Source: Hohaiivirga sp031546825
Lineage (GTDB): Bacteria; Pseudomonadota; Alphaproteobacteria; Rhizobiales; Beijerinckiaceae
NCBI GenBank assembly: GCA_031546825.1
Contig: JAVBJU010000002.1
Location: 169,942 to 233,941 of the forward strand
Direction of reading: 5' to 3'
DNA: 64,000 bases
Each line of letters starts with the position of its first letter. Within the stretch, counting starts at the first letter, position 1. The position numbers and the translations under genes were made by a program. Shown piece by piece: positions 16,267 through 25,148 of this stretch. The notes beneath the pieces are model-generated. The model searched no databases. It was not told where the DNA came from and worked only from the letters and a program-made list of their open reading frames with translations.

Positions 16267-18081
16267 ATGAGTTCCGCGCGGGTCTCCGCCCTTCTATTCG
16301 GTCTATGTGCCTTTGTGGCACTGCCTGCTGTCGCTTCAGAGACGGGAATGAAGGCGAACTCGACTGCGCTGCTGCAACCGCCCGGCGTCAAAGCGGACGT
16401 GGAAACGCCTCAAAGCCCGCCGGAAAATGGCGAACCCCGGAAGCCGGTTGCGGATGTCCAGGTGCCAGCGGCACCGGACGTGAAGGTTTCATTGCCAGAG
16501 GCGCCACCCGCTGCAGAACCCGCCTCACCGGCGAAGAACGTGACGCAAAAAGACGAGCCGCTTAACAGTGTGACGCTGCCGCCGGAAGCCCCCGTCGCCC
16601 TCACCGCAACCGATCGTCTGGTCGCTGCGCTGACAGTGCGCGTGACCGAGCTCGAAACCGGCAAAGACCCGGCGCTCAACGCGCGCCTTGCCAAGGACGT
16701 GCGTGAGGCGGTTGCGCAATATTATAAGACCAATGCCTTCAAGCCGATCTGGATTGCCAATGAGCAGTGGACTCCGGCGGCGAAGACGGTTCTCGCGCAG
16801 TTGAAGCGCGCCACCGAGGATGGTCTCGACAGCGCCAGTTACGGCGTCATAACGCCTGCCCCCGATGCCAGCCAGGAAGCGCTGGCGCAGGCTGAATTAT
16901 CGCTCAGCACAGCGGCGGTGCTTTATGCCCGTGACGCGCGCGGTGCCCGCATCATTCCCGGCCGCATTTCCAAGAACATTACGCCGGAGCTTGAACTGCC
17001 CGCACCCGGCAATGTCCTCGCTGATCTCGCCACGAGCCCGGATGCCGGGCGGGCACTATCCAGCTATAACCCGCGCCACCCGGGCTATCTCGCCCTCAAG
17101 AAGAAACTCGCGGAAGTGCGCGCATCCAACCCGGCGAATACCCTGCCGGAACTGACGCGCGGCGCAGTCTTGAAACTCGGAATGAGTGATGCGCGCGTTC
17201 CCTTACTGCGTCAACGCCTCGGCATCATCATTGCTGAAGGCGCGCCGGAAGCCTATGACGCCGCGCTTGCCGCCGCCGTCCATGCCTTCCAGAAAAGCCA
17301 TGGCATCAAAGCAACCGGCGAGTTGACCGACCGCACTGTCACGGCGCTGGCCCAGAATTCCGACACCCCGCGTCGCACGGAAATCGATCTCATTGCCAAT
17401 ATGGAACGCTGGCGCTGGCTGCCTTCCGACATGGGCGAGCGTTATGTGCAGGTCAATGTGCCGGAATATGAGCTTCGGTTTGTTTCCGACGGTTCAGTGG
17501 TGCGTGAAGCGCGTGTCATCGTCGGCAGAGCGGGTACGCCAACCCCAATCTTCTCCGGCGCAATGCAGACGGTGGTGGTCAACCCCTATTGGCACATTCC
17601 GCCATCCATCATGAAGAACGAGATTTTGCCCGGTCTCGCCAATGATCCGGATTACGCCACCCGGCGCGGCTATCTGGTGAAGCGCTCGCGCAACGGCAAC
17701 ATCTCGGTGAGCCAACCGCCCGGCGCGCGCAACGCGCTCGGCTTCATCAAGTTCCTGTTCCCGAACCAGCATGCGGTGTATCTCCACGACACGCCGAACC
17801 GCAGCCTGTTCTCGGCTGACAAACGCGCCTTCAGCCACGGATGTGTGCGCGTTGACCAGCCGTTCCAGTTTGCCGAAGTGGTGCTGGGCGATGACTGGCC
17901 GCAGCAAAAGGTCCGAGGTCTGGTGGGTAAAGGCGAGCGCAATATTACGCTGGACACGCCAATTCCGGTGCATCTCACCTATTTCACGCTGAGCATCGAC
18001 ACCGATGGTAATCTGCAGCGATTTGATGACATCTACGGCTTCAACAAGCAGGTGCGTGACGCGCTGGGCCTCAAGGGGTGA
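16267..18081 (+). CDS. L,D-transpeptidase (YcbB/LdtD-like)
   Basis: This protein forms 3-3 cross-links in peptidoglycan or attaches proteins to it. It has 604 residues: a signal peptide of about 24 residues ending AVAS, a Pro/Ala-rich spacer, a scaffold domain (AQYYKTNAFKPIWI), a peptidoglycan-binding domain near residues 300-360 (AFQKSHGIKATGEL), and a YkuD catalytic domain with AFSHGCVRV, where the cysteine is the nucleophile. A ribosome site AGGGGGA precedes the ATG. The next gene encodes an M15-type peptidase, so this is a wall-remodelling pair. A terminator separates them. Confidence 0.93.
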   Translation: MSSARVSALLFGLCAFVALPAVASETGMKANSTALLQPPGVKADVETPQSPPENGEPRKPVADVQVPAAPDVKVSLPEAPPAAEPASPAKNVTQKDEPLNSVTLPPEAPVALTATDRLVAALTVRVTELETGKDPALNARLAKDVREAVAQYYKTNAFKPIWIANEQWTPAAKTVLAQLKRATEDGLDSASYGVITPAPDASQEALAQAELSLSTAAVLYARDARGARIIPGRISKNITPELELPAPGNVLADLATSPDAGRALSSYNPRHPGYLALKKKLAEVRASNPANTLPELTRGAVLKLGMSDARVPLLRQRLGIIIAEGAPEAYDAALAAAVHAFQKSHGIKATGELTDRTVTALAQNSDTPRRTEIDLIANMERWRWLPSDMGERYVQVNVPEYELRFVSDGSVVREARVIVGRAGTPTPIFSGAMQTVVVNPYWHIPPSIMKNEILPGLANDPDYATRRGYLVKRSRNGNISVSQPPGARNALGFIKFLFPNQHAVYLHDTPNRSLFSADKRAFSHGCVRVDQPFQFAEVVLGDDWPQQKVRGLVGKGERNITLDTPIPVHLTYFTLSIDTDGNLQRFDDIYGFNKQVRDALGLKG

Positions 18082-18104
18082 TACCCCACGGCCTGTTGTT
18101 CTGT

Positions 18105-18138
18105 AACGGCGGCTCGATACGGGCCGCCGTTTTTCTTT
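18105..18138 (+). terminator. terminator after L,D-transpeptidase gene
   Basis: Nine-bp stem AACGGCGGC (18105-18113) / GCCGCCGTT (18123-18131), then TTTCTTT. Confidence 0.9.
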
Positions 18139-18279
18139 GAACTGTCATACTTTTTGGTCGGTATCGCAGCTTTTTTTGCACGCTTTAACCGCGCGGTAAC
18201 CGCCATCGGTAAATGTTCCTTCACCACAACGACTGTTTTCATCCAGGCCATGGTTTGTGGCTTGAGTCAGGTTGTTACC

Positions 18280-19842
18280 GTGAAGTCTGTGTTGCGTATT
18301 CAAGTTTCAAAGGGGTTCGGCCTATGGCGCAAGGTCGCCCATGGTGCGGCCATTCTCGCTATTGTTGCCAGCACCGTGCCGCCTGGGACTATCCCTGCGC
18401 ACGCGCTTTTCGATGGCAGCAAATCGCTGACGATCTTGCACATGCATACCGGCGAGACCGCGACGATCACCTTCAAGCGTAACGGCTCTTACGATCAGCA
18501 GGCGTTGCAGAAGCTCAACTGGCTCTTGCGCGACTGGCGCACCGATGAGCCGACCAAGATGGACCCGCGCTTGTTCGACCTTCTAGCCGAAGTGTACGAG
18601 GAGAGCGGCTCGAGCCAGCCCATCCGGGTGGTTTCCGCCTACCGTTCGCCGAAAACCAATTCCATGCTGCGTCGCCGCTCAAAAATGGTTGCTGAGCATT
18701 CCCAGCATATGTTGGGCAAAGCGATGGACTTTTACCTCACCGATGTGTCACCGGCGAAAGTCCGTGCCATCGGCATAAAGCTGCAAGAGGGCGGTGTTGG
18801 CTATTACCCCACCGCCAATACACCGTTCACCCATCTTGATGTCGGCGGAGTTCGCGCGTGGCCGCGCATGACGCTTGGGCAACTTGCCGGTCTGTTCCCG
18901 GACGGCAAAACCGTTCATATCCCCGCTGATGGTCGCCCGCTGGCGCAATATGAAGAAGCCAAAGCGATGATTTTGGCGCGCGGCGGCAAGGTTTCGGGCG
19001 AGCAATATGCCGTGGCCGACGCATCCAGTGGCGGTAATGGCAAATCGTTCTGGTCAAGACTGTTTGGCGGTCGTGACGAGGAGGAAGATCAGGAACCCGT
19101 TGCCCCGCGCAATGCCGTGGCTGCGCGTAACAAGCCGAGTCAGCAGGTTGCCGCCAACGACGACAACGACCGCGCCGTTGCTTCTTACGCGCCTCCACAG
19201 GCTCGCAACTCCGGCGGGAACCCGCCTGTCGCCCCGGTTCCAGAACCCGCGCCGGTTCGCATTGCAGCGACCCCACCCCGTTCCGAGACCCCACCGACCC
19301 CTGCCCCCGATATTCCGCTGCCGCCAACCCGGCAGGTGGCTACCCTCACCGAAACCCGCACCGGGCCGCAAATGGTTTGGCAGACGGGCGCACCGGGGCA
19401 GCCGAGCCCGGATAATCCTTTCAGGGCGTCCAACAACAATGGGAAGGTGCCGTTCACCACAGCTGAGCCGCCCCCCGGTAGCGGCATGGGCAATGTCATG
19501 GCCTATGCACCGCTTCCGCCCTCGCGCCCCGGCGCAGCACCCGCTGTTGCCAGGGTCAATCCCAACCTCGTCAAGGAACCAATCTCAACCGCATCGCTGC
19601 CGCGTGTGCCGGTTTCATCATCGCAGCGTGGGCAAGAGCCAGTGAAATTTGTCTTCGTTGCGGGGCCCGCAACAGCCGTGCCCGCAAAGCCAATACCCGC
19701 CCAGAAAACCGCGACGAGTGTCAAGGCAAAGCCCAACGCCAAAGCACCCACCGCCCAAAACGCCGTCAAGCGTCCGACCTCCGCCGAGCTAAAAACGGCC
19801 CAGGCGACCAAGACACCGGCCAAAGCACGCGGGAAAAAATAA
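18280..19842 (+). CDS. DUF882 / M15-family peptidase (YcbK-like)
   Basis: A predicted periplasmic zinc D-Ala carboxy- or endopeptidase acting on peptidoglycan. GTG 18280 is used as start; a longer version from 18154 is possible. A signal-anchor or signal peptide precedes the catalytic domain (residues 45-210), which has RVVSAYRSPKTN, the ligand-bearing SQHMLGKAMDFYL, and FTHLDVGG. The last 270 residues are a low-complexity Pro/Ala/Thr-rich tail ending in a Lys/Ala-rich tract, unusual in length. The upstream L,D-transpeptidase suggests a shared role in wall maturation. A bidirectional terminator follows. Confidence 0.87.
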   Translation: MKSVLRIQVSKGFGLWRKVAHGAAILAIVASTVPPGTIPAHALFDGSKSLTILHMHTGETATITFKRNGSYDQQALQKLNWLLRDWRTDEPTKMDPRLFDLLAEVYEESGSSQPIRVVSAYRSPKTNSMLRRRSKMVAEHSQHMLGKAMDFYLTDVSPAKVRAIGIKLQEGGVGYYPTANTPFTHLDVGGVRAWPRMTLGQLAGLFPDGKTVHIPADGRPLAQYEEAKAMILARGGKVSGEQYAVADASSGGNGKSFWSRLFGGRDEEEDQEPVAPRNAVAARNKPSQQVAANDDNDRAVASYAPPQARNSGGNPPVAPVPEPAPVRIAATPPRSETPPTPAPDIPLPPTRQVATLTETRTGPQMVWQTGAPGQPSPDNPFRASNNNGKVPFTTAEPPPGSGMGNVMAYAPLPPSRPGAAPAVARVNPNLVKEPISTASLPRVPVSSSQRGQEPVKFVFVAGPATAVPAKPIPAQKTATSVKAKPNAKAPTAQNAVKRPTSAELKTAQATKTPAKARGKK

Positions 19843-19870
19843 CCGGCTGTTTTGCAGCGTGGTTGTACCA

Positions 19871-19905
19871 TGAAAAAAGCGGAGGCTTGCGGCCTCCGCG
19901 TTTTC
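19871..19905. terminator. bidirectional terminator
   Basis: Stem GCGGAGGC (19879-19886) / GCCTCCGC (19892-19899). A GTTTTC tract lies on the plus side and a run of six A before the stem, so it can serve both the M15 gene and the convergent gapR gene. Confidence 0.88.
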
Positions 19906-19928
19906 TATTTCAGGCATTAAAAAAGGCC

Positions 19929-20183
19929 TTAATGCATGCCGAGCGCCTGCATGTAGAGCTCGAGCATGGCCTCTTCGGCCTGGCGCTCTTCGCGGTCTTT
20001 TTTGCGCAGGGCGATGATGCGGCGAATCGCCTTGGTGTCAAAGCCCGTGCCCTTGGCTTCGCCGTAAATCTCGCGGATGTCTCCGGCGATACCCGCCTTT
20101 TCTTCTTCGAGACGCTCAATGCGTTCGATGAGCGCTTTCAGTTGGTCGGCGGCAACGGAATCGGTTTGAACTTGATCGGCCAT
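19929..20183 (-). CDS. gapR: GapR-family DNA-binding protein (DUF2312)
   Basis: An 84-residue, largely alpha-helical protein with the DUF2312 signature: LKALIERIERLEEEKAGI, then DIREIYGEAKGTGFDTKAIRR, and a C-terminal helix rich in Arg/Glu. In Caulobacter, GapR binds overtwisted AT-rich DNA ahead of replication and affects chromosome dynamics. Length and motifs match that family closely. It is monocistronic and convergent with the M15 gene. Confidence 0.92.
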   Translation of the reverse strand: MADQVQTDSVAADQLKALIERIERLEEEKAGIAGDIREIYGEAKGTGFDTKAIRRIIALRKKDREERQAEEAMLELYMQALGMH

Positions 20184-20320
20184 GATTTGCCCTCAGCTAT
20201 TGTCAGATAAGAAGATGCGAAAACGGCTTTCCGGCCTGATGAACCGGGCGCCCCTTCCGCCATGAATTTGATTGTTCTGACTTACCCGGCATTGTGTCGT
20301 TTTTAAAGCCCGATCTCACT

Positions 20321-21136
20321 TCAAGCGCGCGCTTCACCGCTTTTTATTCCAGCGGCCTGTTGCACGGCGCGCTCCAGCATCGGCGCGAGGCGGCGTGCCC
20401 AGGCGCGGGCGTCGTCTGGTGCGGCAATCAGATCCTGCCGTAACTCGATCAACGTATTGGCGAAACCGTTTGCTGTTGCATGGCGATCAATGGTGTCCCC
20501 CGGCAATCCGCCAAAATAGGGCTCATTATCACCGACGCACAAACTGGAATTCTGCCGGAGTTCCCCCATCAGCGCATCATGCAACCGCCGATCCCGGTCG
20601 TACAGCAGGCCTATTTCCCAAGGGCGCGGGATGCCGCGCCACACCGGCGTGAAACTGTGGATGGAGACGATGGCGGGCACCTGGCCCGCATTTGTCATCG
20701 CACCAATCGCCGCGACAATGGCGGCATCATAGGGCTCATAAAAGCGCCGCAGCCGCTCGGCAATGCCTGCATCGTCAATGCGGGCATTGCCTGGCACCAC
20801 TGCCCCGTCCGACAGGCGCATCACCAATGTCGGGTCGTCGCGCCCGCGATTGGGATCGATGACTAGGCGGGAGAAGCGGGTGAGAACCGCTGGCGCACCA
20901 GTGAGATGCGCTAGTTCCCGTGTGACCACCGCGGCGCCGATATCGTAACCGATATGCCGTTCAAATTGCGCCTGCGGCAAGCCAAGCGCCGCGAGATCGT
21001 CTGGCACGAAATTCGAGGCGTGATCGCACAGCAGAACCATGCCGCTATGCGCACGCCCCGGCACCACCTCAACCGGATGCGCCAGCACGGCTTCAGTGGT
21101 TTGTTCCAACGGCGTCATGGTTGCAGTCGAAGGCAT
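20321..21136 (-). CDS. N-formylglutamate amidohydrolase family protein (copy 1)
   Basis: Members of this family hydrolyse N-formyl-L-glutamate or related N-acyl amino acids. The 271-residue product shows VLLCDHASNFVP near residue 37, DIGAA followed by a helix, RLVIDPNRGRDD near residue 90, and AIVSIHSFTPVW near residue 145, consistent with metal-ligand His/Asp positions. ATG 21136 is preferred over a longer in-frame start at 21232. It is not in a histidine-degradation cluster, so its in vivo substrate is open. A second paralogue lies at 26088-27050. Confidence 0.85.
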   Translation of the reverse strand: MPSTATMTPLEQTTEAVLAHPVEVVPGRAHSGMVLLCDHASNFVPDDLAALGLPQAQFERHIGYDIGAAVVTRELAHLTGAPAVLTRFSRLVIDPNRGRDDPTLVMRLSDGAVVPGNARIDDAGIAERLRRFYEPYDAAIVAAIGAMTNAGQVPAIVSIHSFTPVWRGIPRPWEIGLLYDRDRRLHDALMGELRQNSSLCVGDNEPYFGGLPGDTIDRHATANGFANTLIELRQDLIAAPDDARAWARRLAPMLERAVQQAAGIKSGEARA

Positions 21137-21526
21137 GATGCAAATTCCCAAGGCGGATAGGAGCAGCGCTTCCGAACGATGTCTGCCTTGAGGCGGTTCT
21201 TTACCGACCGAGCCGTTCGAGATCAACGGCATTGATTATGGAGCAGGAGAAATCGGGATTTCCGTGCCCATGACAAGCACCTCTCCGCAGCGGCTTGAAA
21301 ATGCCGTTTTTCTCCACTCATGTACCTGCGACAAAATGCGCCAAGCTGATATATCAAGATTTTTGTCCGGTTTCGGCAAAATTATGCTTGGTTCCCTTGA
21401 TTTTGTCCCAAAGATGAGCGAGGTCTCATTTAGTTGATGAGCCGTTCGTCGAAGCAGCTAAAAATAGCTGGTTCAGTCACAACACGAGCCAATGCCCATC
21501 GTTTTCCTCGAATATATAACACAGTG
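21137..21526. other. intergenic region with repeated ATTTTGTCC motif
   Basis: About 390 bases without a gene. It holds three copies of a short motif: GACAAAAT at 21330-21337 (inverted), ATTTTTGTCC at 21359-21368, and ATTTTGTCCC at 21400-21409. They could be operator sites for the DUF1036-pyk unit downstream, but this is only a pattern. Confidence 0.35.
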
Positions 21527-21970
21527 ATGATAGCGGACAGAAAAACGGCAAAATGTCGCGGCCTCACCATCGCCTCCTCCCTGGCGACGGCGTTTCTGCT
21601 TTGCGCAACTGCGCCTGCTTTTGCCGATTTACGTGCCTGCAATCTCACCCAGCATCCCGTGACCATCTCGCTCGGCTACCGTGACGCGCAAGGGTGGATC
21701 ACCGAAGGCTGGTGGAATCTCAATCCCAATGGTTGCGAGACCCTTTTGGCAGGGATGCTCGCCAGCCGTTTCTATTACATCCACGCGCTCGACGCTGTGG
21801 ACGGAAAGCCCTGGCCCGGGCGCTCTCTCATGTGTACCCGTAAGCGCGAATTCACAATTCGCGGTGTTGAAGACTGTCTGGCACGTGGTTTCGACCGCAG
21901 TGCTTTTTTTGAAGTCGACACGGGCGAGCAAAAGAGCTGGACCATTCAATTGACCGAACAGAATCGATAA
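21527..21970 (+). CDS. DUF1036 exported protein
   Basis: A 147-residue protein of unknown function. A signal peptide of about 33 residues ends PAFA, followed by DLRACNLTQHPVTISLGYRD and the family hallmark EGWWNLNPNGCETLL. Four mature-part cysteines probably form disulfides in the periplasm. ATG 21527 is chosen as the start because it gives a clean signal peptide; no good ribosome site is visible, and longer starts at 21434-21437 exist. Only 12 bases separate it from pyk, so they are likely cotranscribed. Confidence 0.82.
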   Translation: MIADRKTAKCRGLTIASSLATAFLLCATAPAFADLRACNLTQHPVTISLGYRDAQGWITEGWWNLNPNGCETLLAGMLASRFYYIHALDAVDGKPWPGRSLMCTRKREFTIRGVEDCLARGFDRSAFFEVDTGEQKSWTIQLTEQNR

Positions 21971-21982
21971 GGAAGTAATATT

Positions 21983-23419
21983 ATGAAGCGTTCGCGCCGC
22001 ACTAAAATCCTCTCCACATTGGGGCCTGCCTCCGATACCCCGGAGATGATCGAGAAGCTGTTTCTGGCGGGAGCTGATATTTTCCGCCTCAACATGAGCC
22101 ATCTGCCGCGTGAGCGCCTGAAAGACCGTGTGGCCGTCATCCGCGCCATCGAAGAGAAATATAAGCACCCCATCGCCATTCTGGCCGATCTCCAGGGCCC
22201 GAAGCTGCGCGTCGGCATGTTCAAGGATGACGGCGTCATTCTGAAGCCCGGCCAGAGCTTTGTGCTCGACTCCAGCGACGAGCTCGGCGACGCCACGCGC
22301 GTCAAACTTCCCCATCCGGAAATTCTCGACTCGGTTGAAGTGGGGCACAGCCTCCTCATCGATGATGGCAAGCTGCGCCTCGTCGTCACCGATGTGAAAA
22401 AGGGCAAGGTCACCACCAAGGTTGTGGTTGCTGGCAAAATCTCCAACCGCAAGGGCGTCTCGACGCCTGACACCACCATCCCCGTCGCCGCCATGACCGA
22501 AAAAGATCGCGGCGACCTTGAGGCCGCGGTGGACGCCAAGGTTGACTGGGTTGCGCTTTCCTTCGTGCAGCGCCCCGAAGACATCGCCGAAGTGCGCAAA
22601 GTGACGCGCGGCAAGGCCTTGGTCATGGCCAAGCTCGAAAAGCCGCAGGCCATCGCCCGCCTTGCGGAAATCGTCGAAGCCTCCGACGCCGTCATGGTGG
22701 CGCGTGGCGATCTCGGCGTCGAGATGCCGCTTGAAAAGGTGCCAGGCATCCAGAAGCGCATCATCCGCATGGCGCGCCGTCTCGGTAAGCCGGTGGTGGT
22801 CGCCACCCAGATGCTCGAATCGATGATCACCTCGCCGGTTCCGACCCGCGCCGAAGTCTCCGACGTGGCCACCGCCGTGTTTGATGGTGCGGATGCGGTC
22901 ATGCTGTCTGCCGAAAGCGCCTCGGGTGAATACCCGGTCGAAGCGGTCTCGACCATGAACCGCATCGCTGAGGAAATCGAAACCGATAGCGCGTACTGGC
23001 AGTTCGTGTACGCCCAGGCGACCAAGCCCGAAGCCACCGGCTCCGATGCCATCGCCGCCGCCGCGCACCAGATCTCCGACACGCTCAACATGCGCGCCAT
23101 CATGGCCTGGACCTCTTCCGGCTCCACCGCCATGCGCATCGCCCGCGAGCGTCCGAACACCACCGTGCTGGCCCTGACGCCAAGCCCGGAAACCGCCCGC
23201 AAGCTCGCGCTGATCTGGGGCGTGCATCCCATCGTCACCAAGGATGCCTCCGATATCGACGATATGGCCTTCCGCGCCTGCAAGTTCGCCTTCCGCGAAG
23301 GCTATGCCAAGCTCGGCGAGCCGGTCACCGTGGTCGCAGGTGTGCCGTTCGGTACGCCCGGCGCCACCAACATGGTGCGCATCGCCTTCGTCACCAAGGA
23401 CCATGCCGACAAGGCGTAA
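21983..23419 (+). CDS. pyk: pyruvate kinase
   Basis: Catalyses phosphoenolpyruvate plus ADP to pyruvate plus ATP, the last step of glycolysis. The 478-residue protein carries TKILSTLGPAS at the start, IFRLNMSHLP, the barrel segment ILADLQGPKLR, the catalytic-lysine region VMAKLEKPQAI, and MVARGDLGVEMP. AAGGAAG lies about 8 bases before the ATG. It follows the DUF1036 gene closely and ends at a strong terminator. Confidence 0.98.
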   Translation: MKRSRRTKILSTLGPASDTPEMIEKLFLAGADIFRLNMSHLPRERLKDRVAVIRAIEEKYKHPIAILADLQGPKLRVGMFKDDGVILKPGQSFVLDSSDELGDATRVKLPHPEILDSVEVGHSLLIDDGKLRLVVTDVKKGKVTTKVVVAGKISNRKGVSTPDTTIPVAAMTEKDRGDLEAAVDAKVDWVALSFVQRPEDIAEVRKVTRGKALVMAKLEKPQAIARLAEIVEASDAVMVARGDLGVEMPLEKVPGIQKRIIRMARRLGKPVVVATQMLESMITSPVPTRAEVSDVATAVFDGADAVMLSAESASGEYPVEAVSTMNRIAEEIETDSAYWQFVYAQATKPEATGSDAIAAAAHQISDTLNMRAIMAWTSSGSTAMRIARERPNTTVLALTPSPETARKLALIWGVHPIVTKDASDIDDMAFRACKFAFREGYAKLGEPVTVVAGVPFGTPGATNMVRIAFVTKDHADKA

Positions 23420-23444
23420 GCTTTCTGACACACCAAAAACAAGC

Positions 23445-23475
23445 AAAGCCCCGATCTCGCGACCGGGGCTTTTCT
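23445..23475. terminator. terminator between pyk and hsp20
   Basis: Nine-bp stem AAAGCCCCG (23445-23453) / CGGGGCTTT (23464-23472), followed by TCTATTT on the plus strand. It may also serve the convergent hsp20 gene. Confidence 0.85.
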
Positions 23476-23507
23476 ATTTCACGAAAAACGTATTTGCAGA
23501 GTGCGCG

Positions 23508-23975
23508 TTACGCAGCCTTTTTGCTGGCAATCGCCTTCGGCTTGCTACCGCTCGCAATTTCAATGAGGCGCGGCTTCTTGGCCTCGGGAATTTCGCGGAT
23601 CAGGTCCACGTGCAGAAGGCCGTTTTCGAGGCTTGCACCCTTGACCAGCACGCCATCGGCGAGCTGGAAGCGGCGCTCGAACGCGCGCGCTGCGATACCC
23701 TGGTGCAGAATTTCGGTTTTCGTATCCGTCTCCTCAACCTGCTTTTCACCACGGATCGCCAAGCCGTTTTCCTTAACCTCAATGCTCAGTTCGCCTTCGG
23801 CGAAGCCAGCAACGGCAACGGTGATGCGGTAGGTGTTCTCGTCGGACCGCTCAATGTTGTAGGGCGGGTAGGTCGGCGCAGTTTCAACACCGCCCGATGC
23901 CTGATTGAGCATGGAAAACAGGTGATCAAAACCAACGGAATTACGAAGAAGGGGGGTCATATCAAAGTGACGCAT
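23508..23975 (-). CDS. small heat shock protein Hsp20 (IbpA-like)
   Basis: An ATP-independent holdase chaperone. The 155-residue protein starts MRHFDMTPLLRNSVGFDHLF, has the alpha-crystallin domain from about residue 38 (YNIERSDENTYRITVAVAGF), and includes the A-x-x-R-R-F type segment ARAFERRFQLADGV. ATG 23975 is chosen because GGAGG lies 7 bases upstream. The leader folds like a ROSE thermometer, so translation is probably released at high temperature. The C-terminal tail is Lys/Ala-rich. Confidence 0.93.
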   Translation of the reverse strand: MRHFDMTPLLRNSVGFDHLFSMLNQASGGVETAPTYPPYNIERSDENTYRITVAVAGFAEGELSIEVKENGLAIRGEKQVEETDTKTEILHQGIAARAFERRFQLADGVLVKGASLENGLLHVDLIREIPEAKKPRLIEIASGSKPKAIASKKAA

Positions 23976-24060
23976 AGCATATCCTCCAAAAGCAACATGC
24001 TTATCTGAATGAGGTCCGCCGCAATGGGCCGGACCGGGTTTTCCGCCACCCGGATGGGCT
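23976..24060 (-). promoter_or_regulatory. ROSE-like RNA thermometer in hsp20 leader
   Basis: On the minus strand, the last hairpin before the ATG pairs AGCAT with ATGCT (23997-24001 with 23976-23980), bringing the anti-SD element TTGCT (23991-23995) opposite the ribosome site GGAGG (23983-23987). Two further hairpins lie upstream: GGTCCG/CGGACC (24030-24035 with 24013-24018) and CCGGGT/ACCCGG (48-53 with 34-39 of 24000+). The TTGCT...GGAGGAT arrangement is the hallmark of rhizobial ROSE elements that control hsp20 genes. Confidence 0.8.
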
Positions 24061-24188
24061 GGCGTGTCATTCAGGTGGGAAGGCCAAAACACCATTTCAA
24101 GGGTCATCGCTAAATTCGTGCGATTGCCCCTTGCAGGGCGGCGGATGCGGCGCAATATTCTGGCAGGAAACGATAAAAGGGATTGCCC

Positions 24189-25148
24189 GTGACCTTGGGT
24201 CTGGAACTTCTGGAACTGCCTTGCAACCCTGCCCCGCGCGATGCGCATATCATGCAGGTCGAGACAACGGATGGTACGACCTTGCGGGCCGCCTGGTGGC
24301 ACGCCACCAAAAAGCCCTGTCGCGGCACGGTGTGCATTTTGCAGGGCCGTGCCGAATTCATTGAAAAGCATTTCGAGGTGATCCGCGATCTGCGACGGCG
24401 CGGTTTTGCCGTGGTGGCGTTTGACTGGCGCGGGCAAGGGTGTTCCAGCCGCGTGGTCGCCAACCCGAAAAAGGGCCATGTCAGTCACTTTTGCGATTAT
24501 CACCGCGACCTCGAAGCCATTGAGCGTGACATTCTCATTCCGTTGATGCCCAAGCCTTATTTCGGCATGGCCTATTCCATGGGCGGGGCCATTGCGCTCG
24601 ACATGGCGGCAGCGCAACTGCTGCCATTTGAACGGGTGGTGGCGGTTGCACCGATGCTCAAGGTGTTTTTCATCAAGGCACCGCGCTTTACCTCATGGCT
24701 CGCCTCGACGCTCTATTGGCTCGGCTTTGCCAAAAGCTTTGTGCCAGTGGGGGGCGAAACCTCCGTCTCAACCAAACCCTTTGCCAGAAATCGCCTTTCC
24801 TCCGATCCCATCCGCTACGGTCGTGCCTCTGATACCGCGAGTGCGCTCGGCCCCGCCGCCATCGGCGCACCGACCATCGGCTGGATGCGCGCGGCGTTCC
24901 GCGTAATGAAAAAGCTCGGACACAAAGATACTTTGAATGGCATCCGCACACCCTTCCTGCTGTTTGCCGCAGGCAGCGACCGGGTTTGTGACGCGCACAC
25001 CATCGAGCTCGCAGCCCAGCACCTCAAAAACGGCACGGCGCTTCGCATCCCCAACTCCCGCCACGAGATGCTGCTGGAAACAGATAGCGTGCGGGACGCC
25101 TTCTGGTCGGCGTTTGACGCGTTTATTCCGGGGGAACGAAAGGCGTAG
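24189..25148 (+). CDS. alpha/beta hydrolase, monoglyceride-lipase-like
   Basis: A 319-residue serine hydrolase of the lysophospholipase/monoacylglycerol lipase type (serine aminopeptidase S33). It shows FDWRGQGCS after strand 4, the nucleophile elbow AYSMGGA near residue 125, an acid residue in FAAGSDRVCD, and the histidine in NSRHEML. GTG 24189 is chosen because AAGGGA lies 6 bases upstream; TTG 24183 would be too close. It abuts hisN tail to tail. The substrate is not shown. Confidence 0.85.
   Translation: MTLGLELLELPCNPAPRDAHIMQVETTDGTTLRAAWWHATKKPCRGTVCILQGRAEFIEKHFEVIRDLRRRGFAVVAFDWRGQGCSSRVVANPKKGHVSHFCDYHRDLEAIERDILIPLMPKPYFGMAYSMGGAIALDMAAAQLLPFERVVAVAPMLKVFFIKAPRFTSWLASTLYWLGFAKSFVPVGGETSVSTKPFARNRLSSDPIRYGRASDTASALGPAAIGAPTIGWMRAAFRVMKKLGHKDTLNGIRTPFLLFAAGSDRVCDAHTIELAAQHLKNGTALRIPNSRHEMLLETDSVRDAFWSAFDAFIPGERKA

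Noticed and set aside
16101..16391. Minus-strand 96-residue frame across the L,D-transpeptidase start
   Set aside because: Overlaps a clear signal peptide and ribosome site on the other strand; no domain.
21629..23446. 605-residue open frame opposite pyruvate kinase
   Set aside because: Antisense shadow of pyk with no recognisable domain; pyk motifs are intact on the plus strand.
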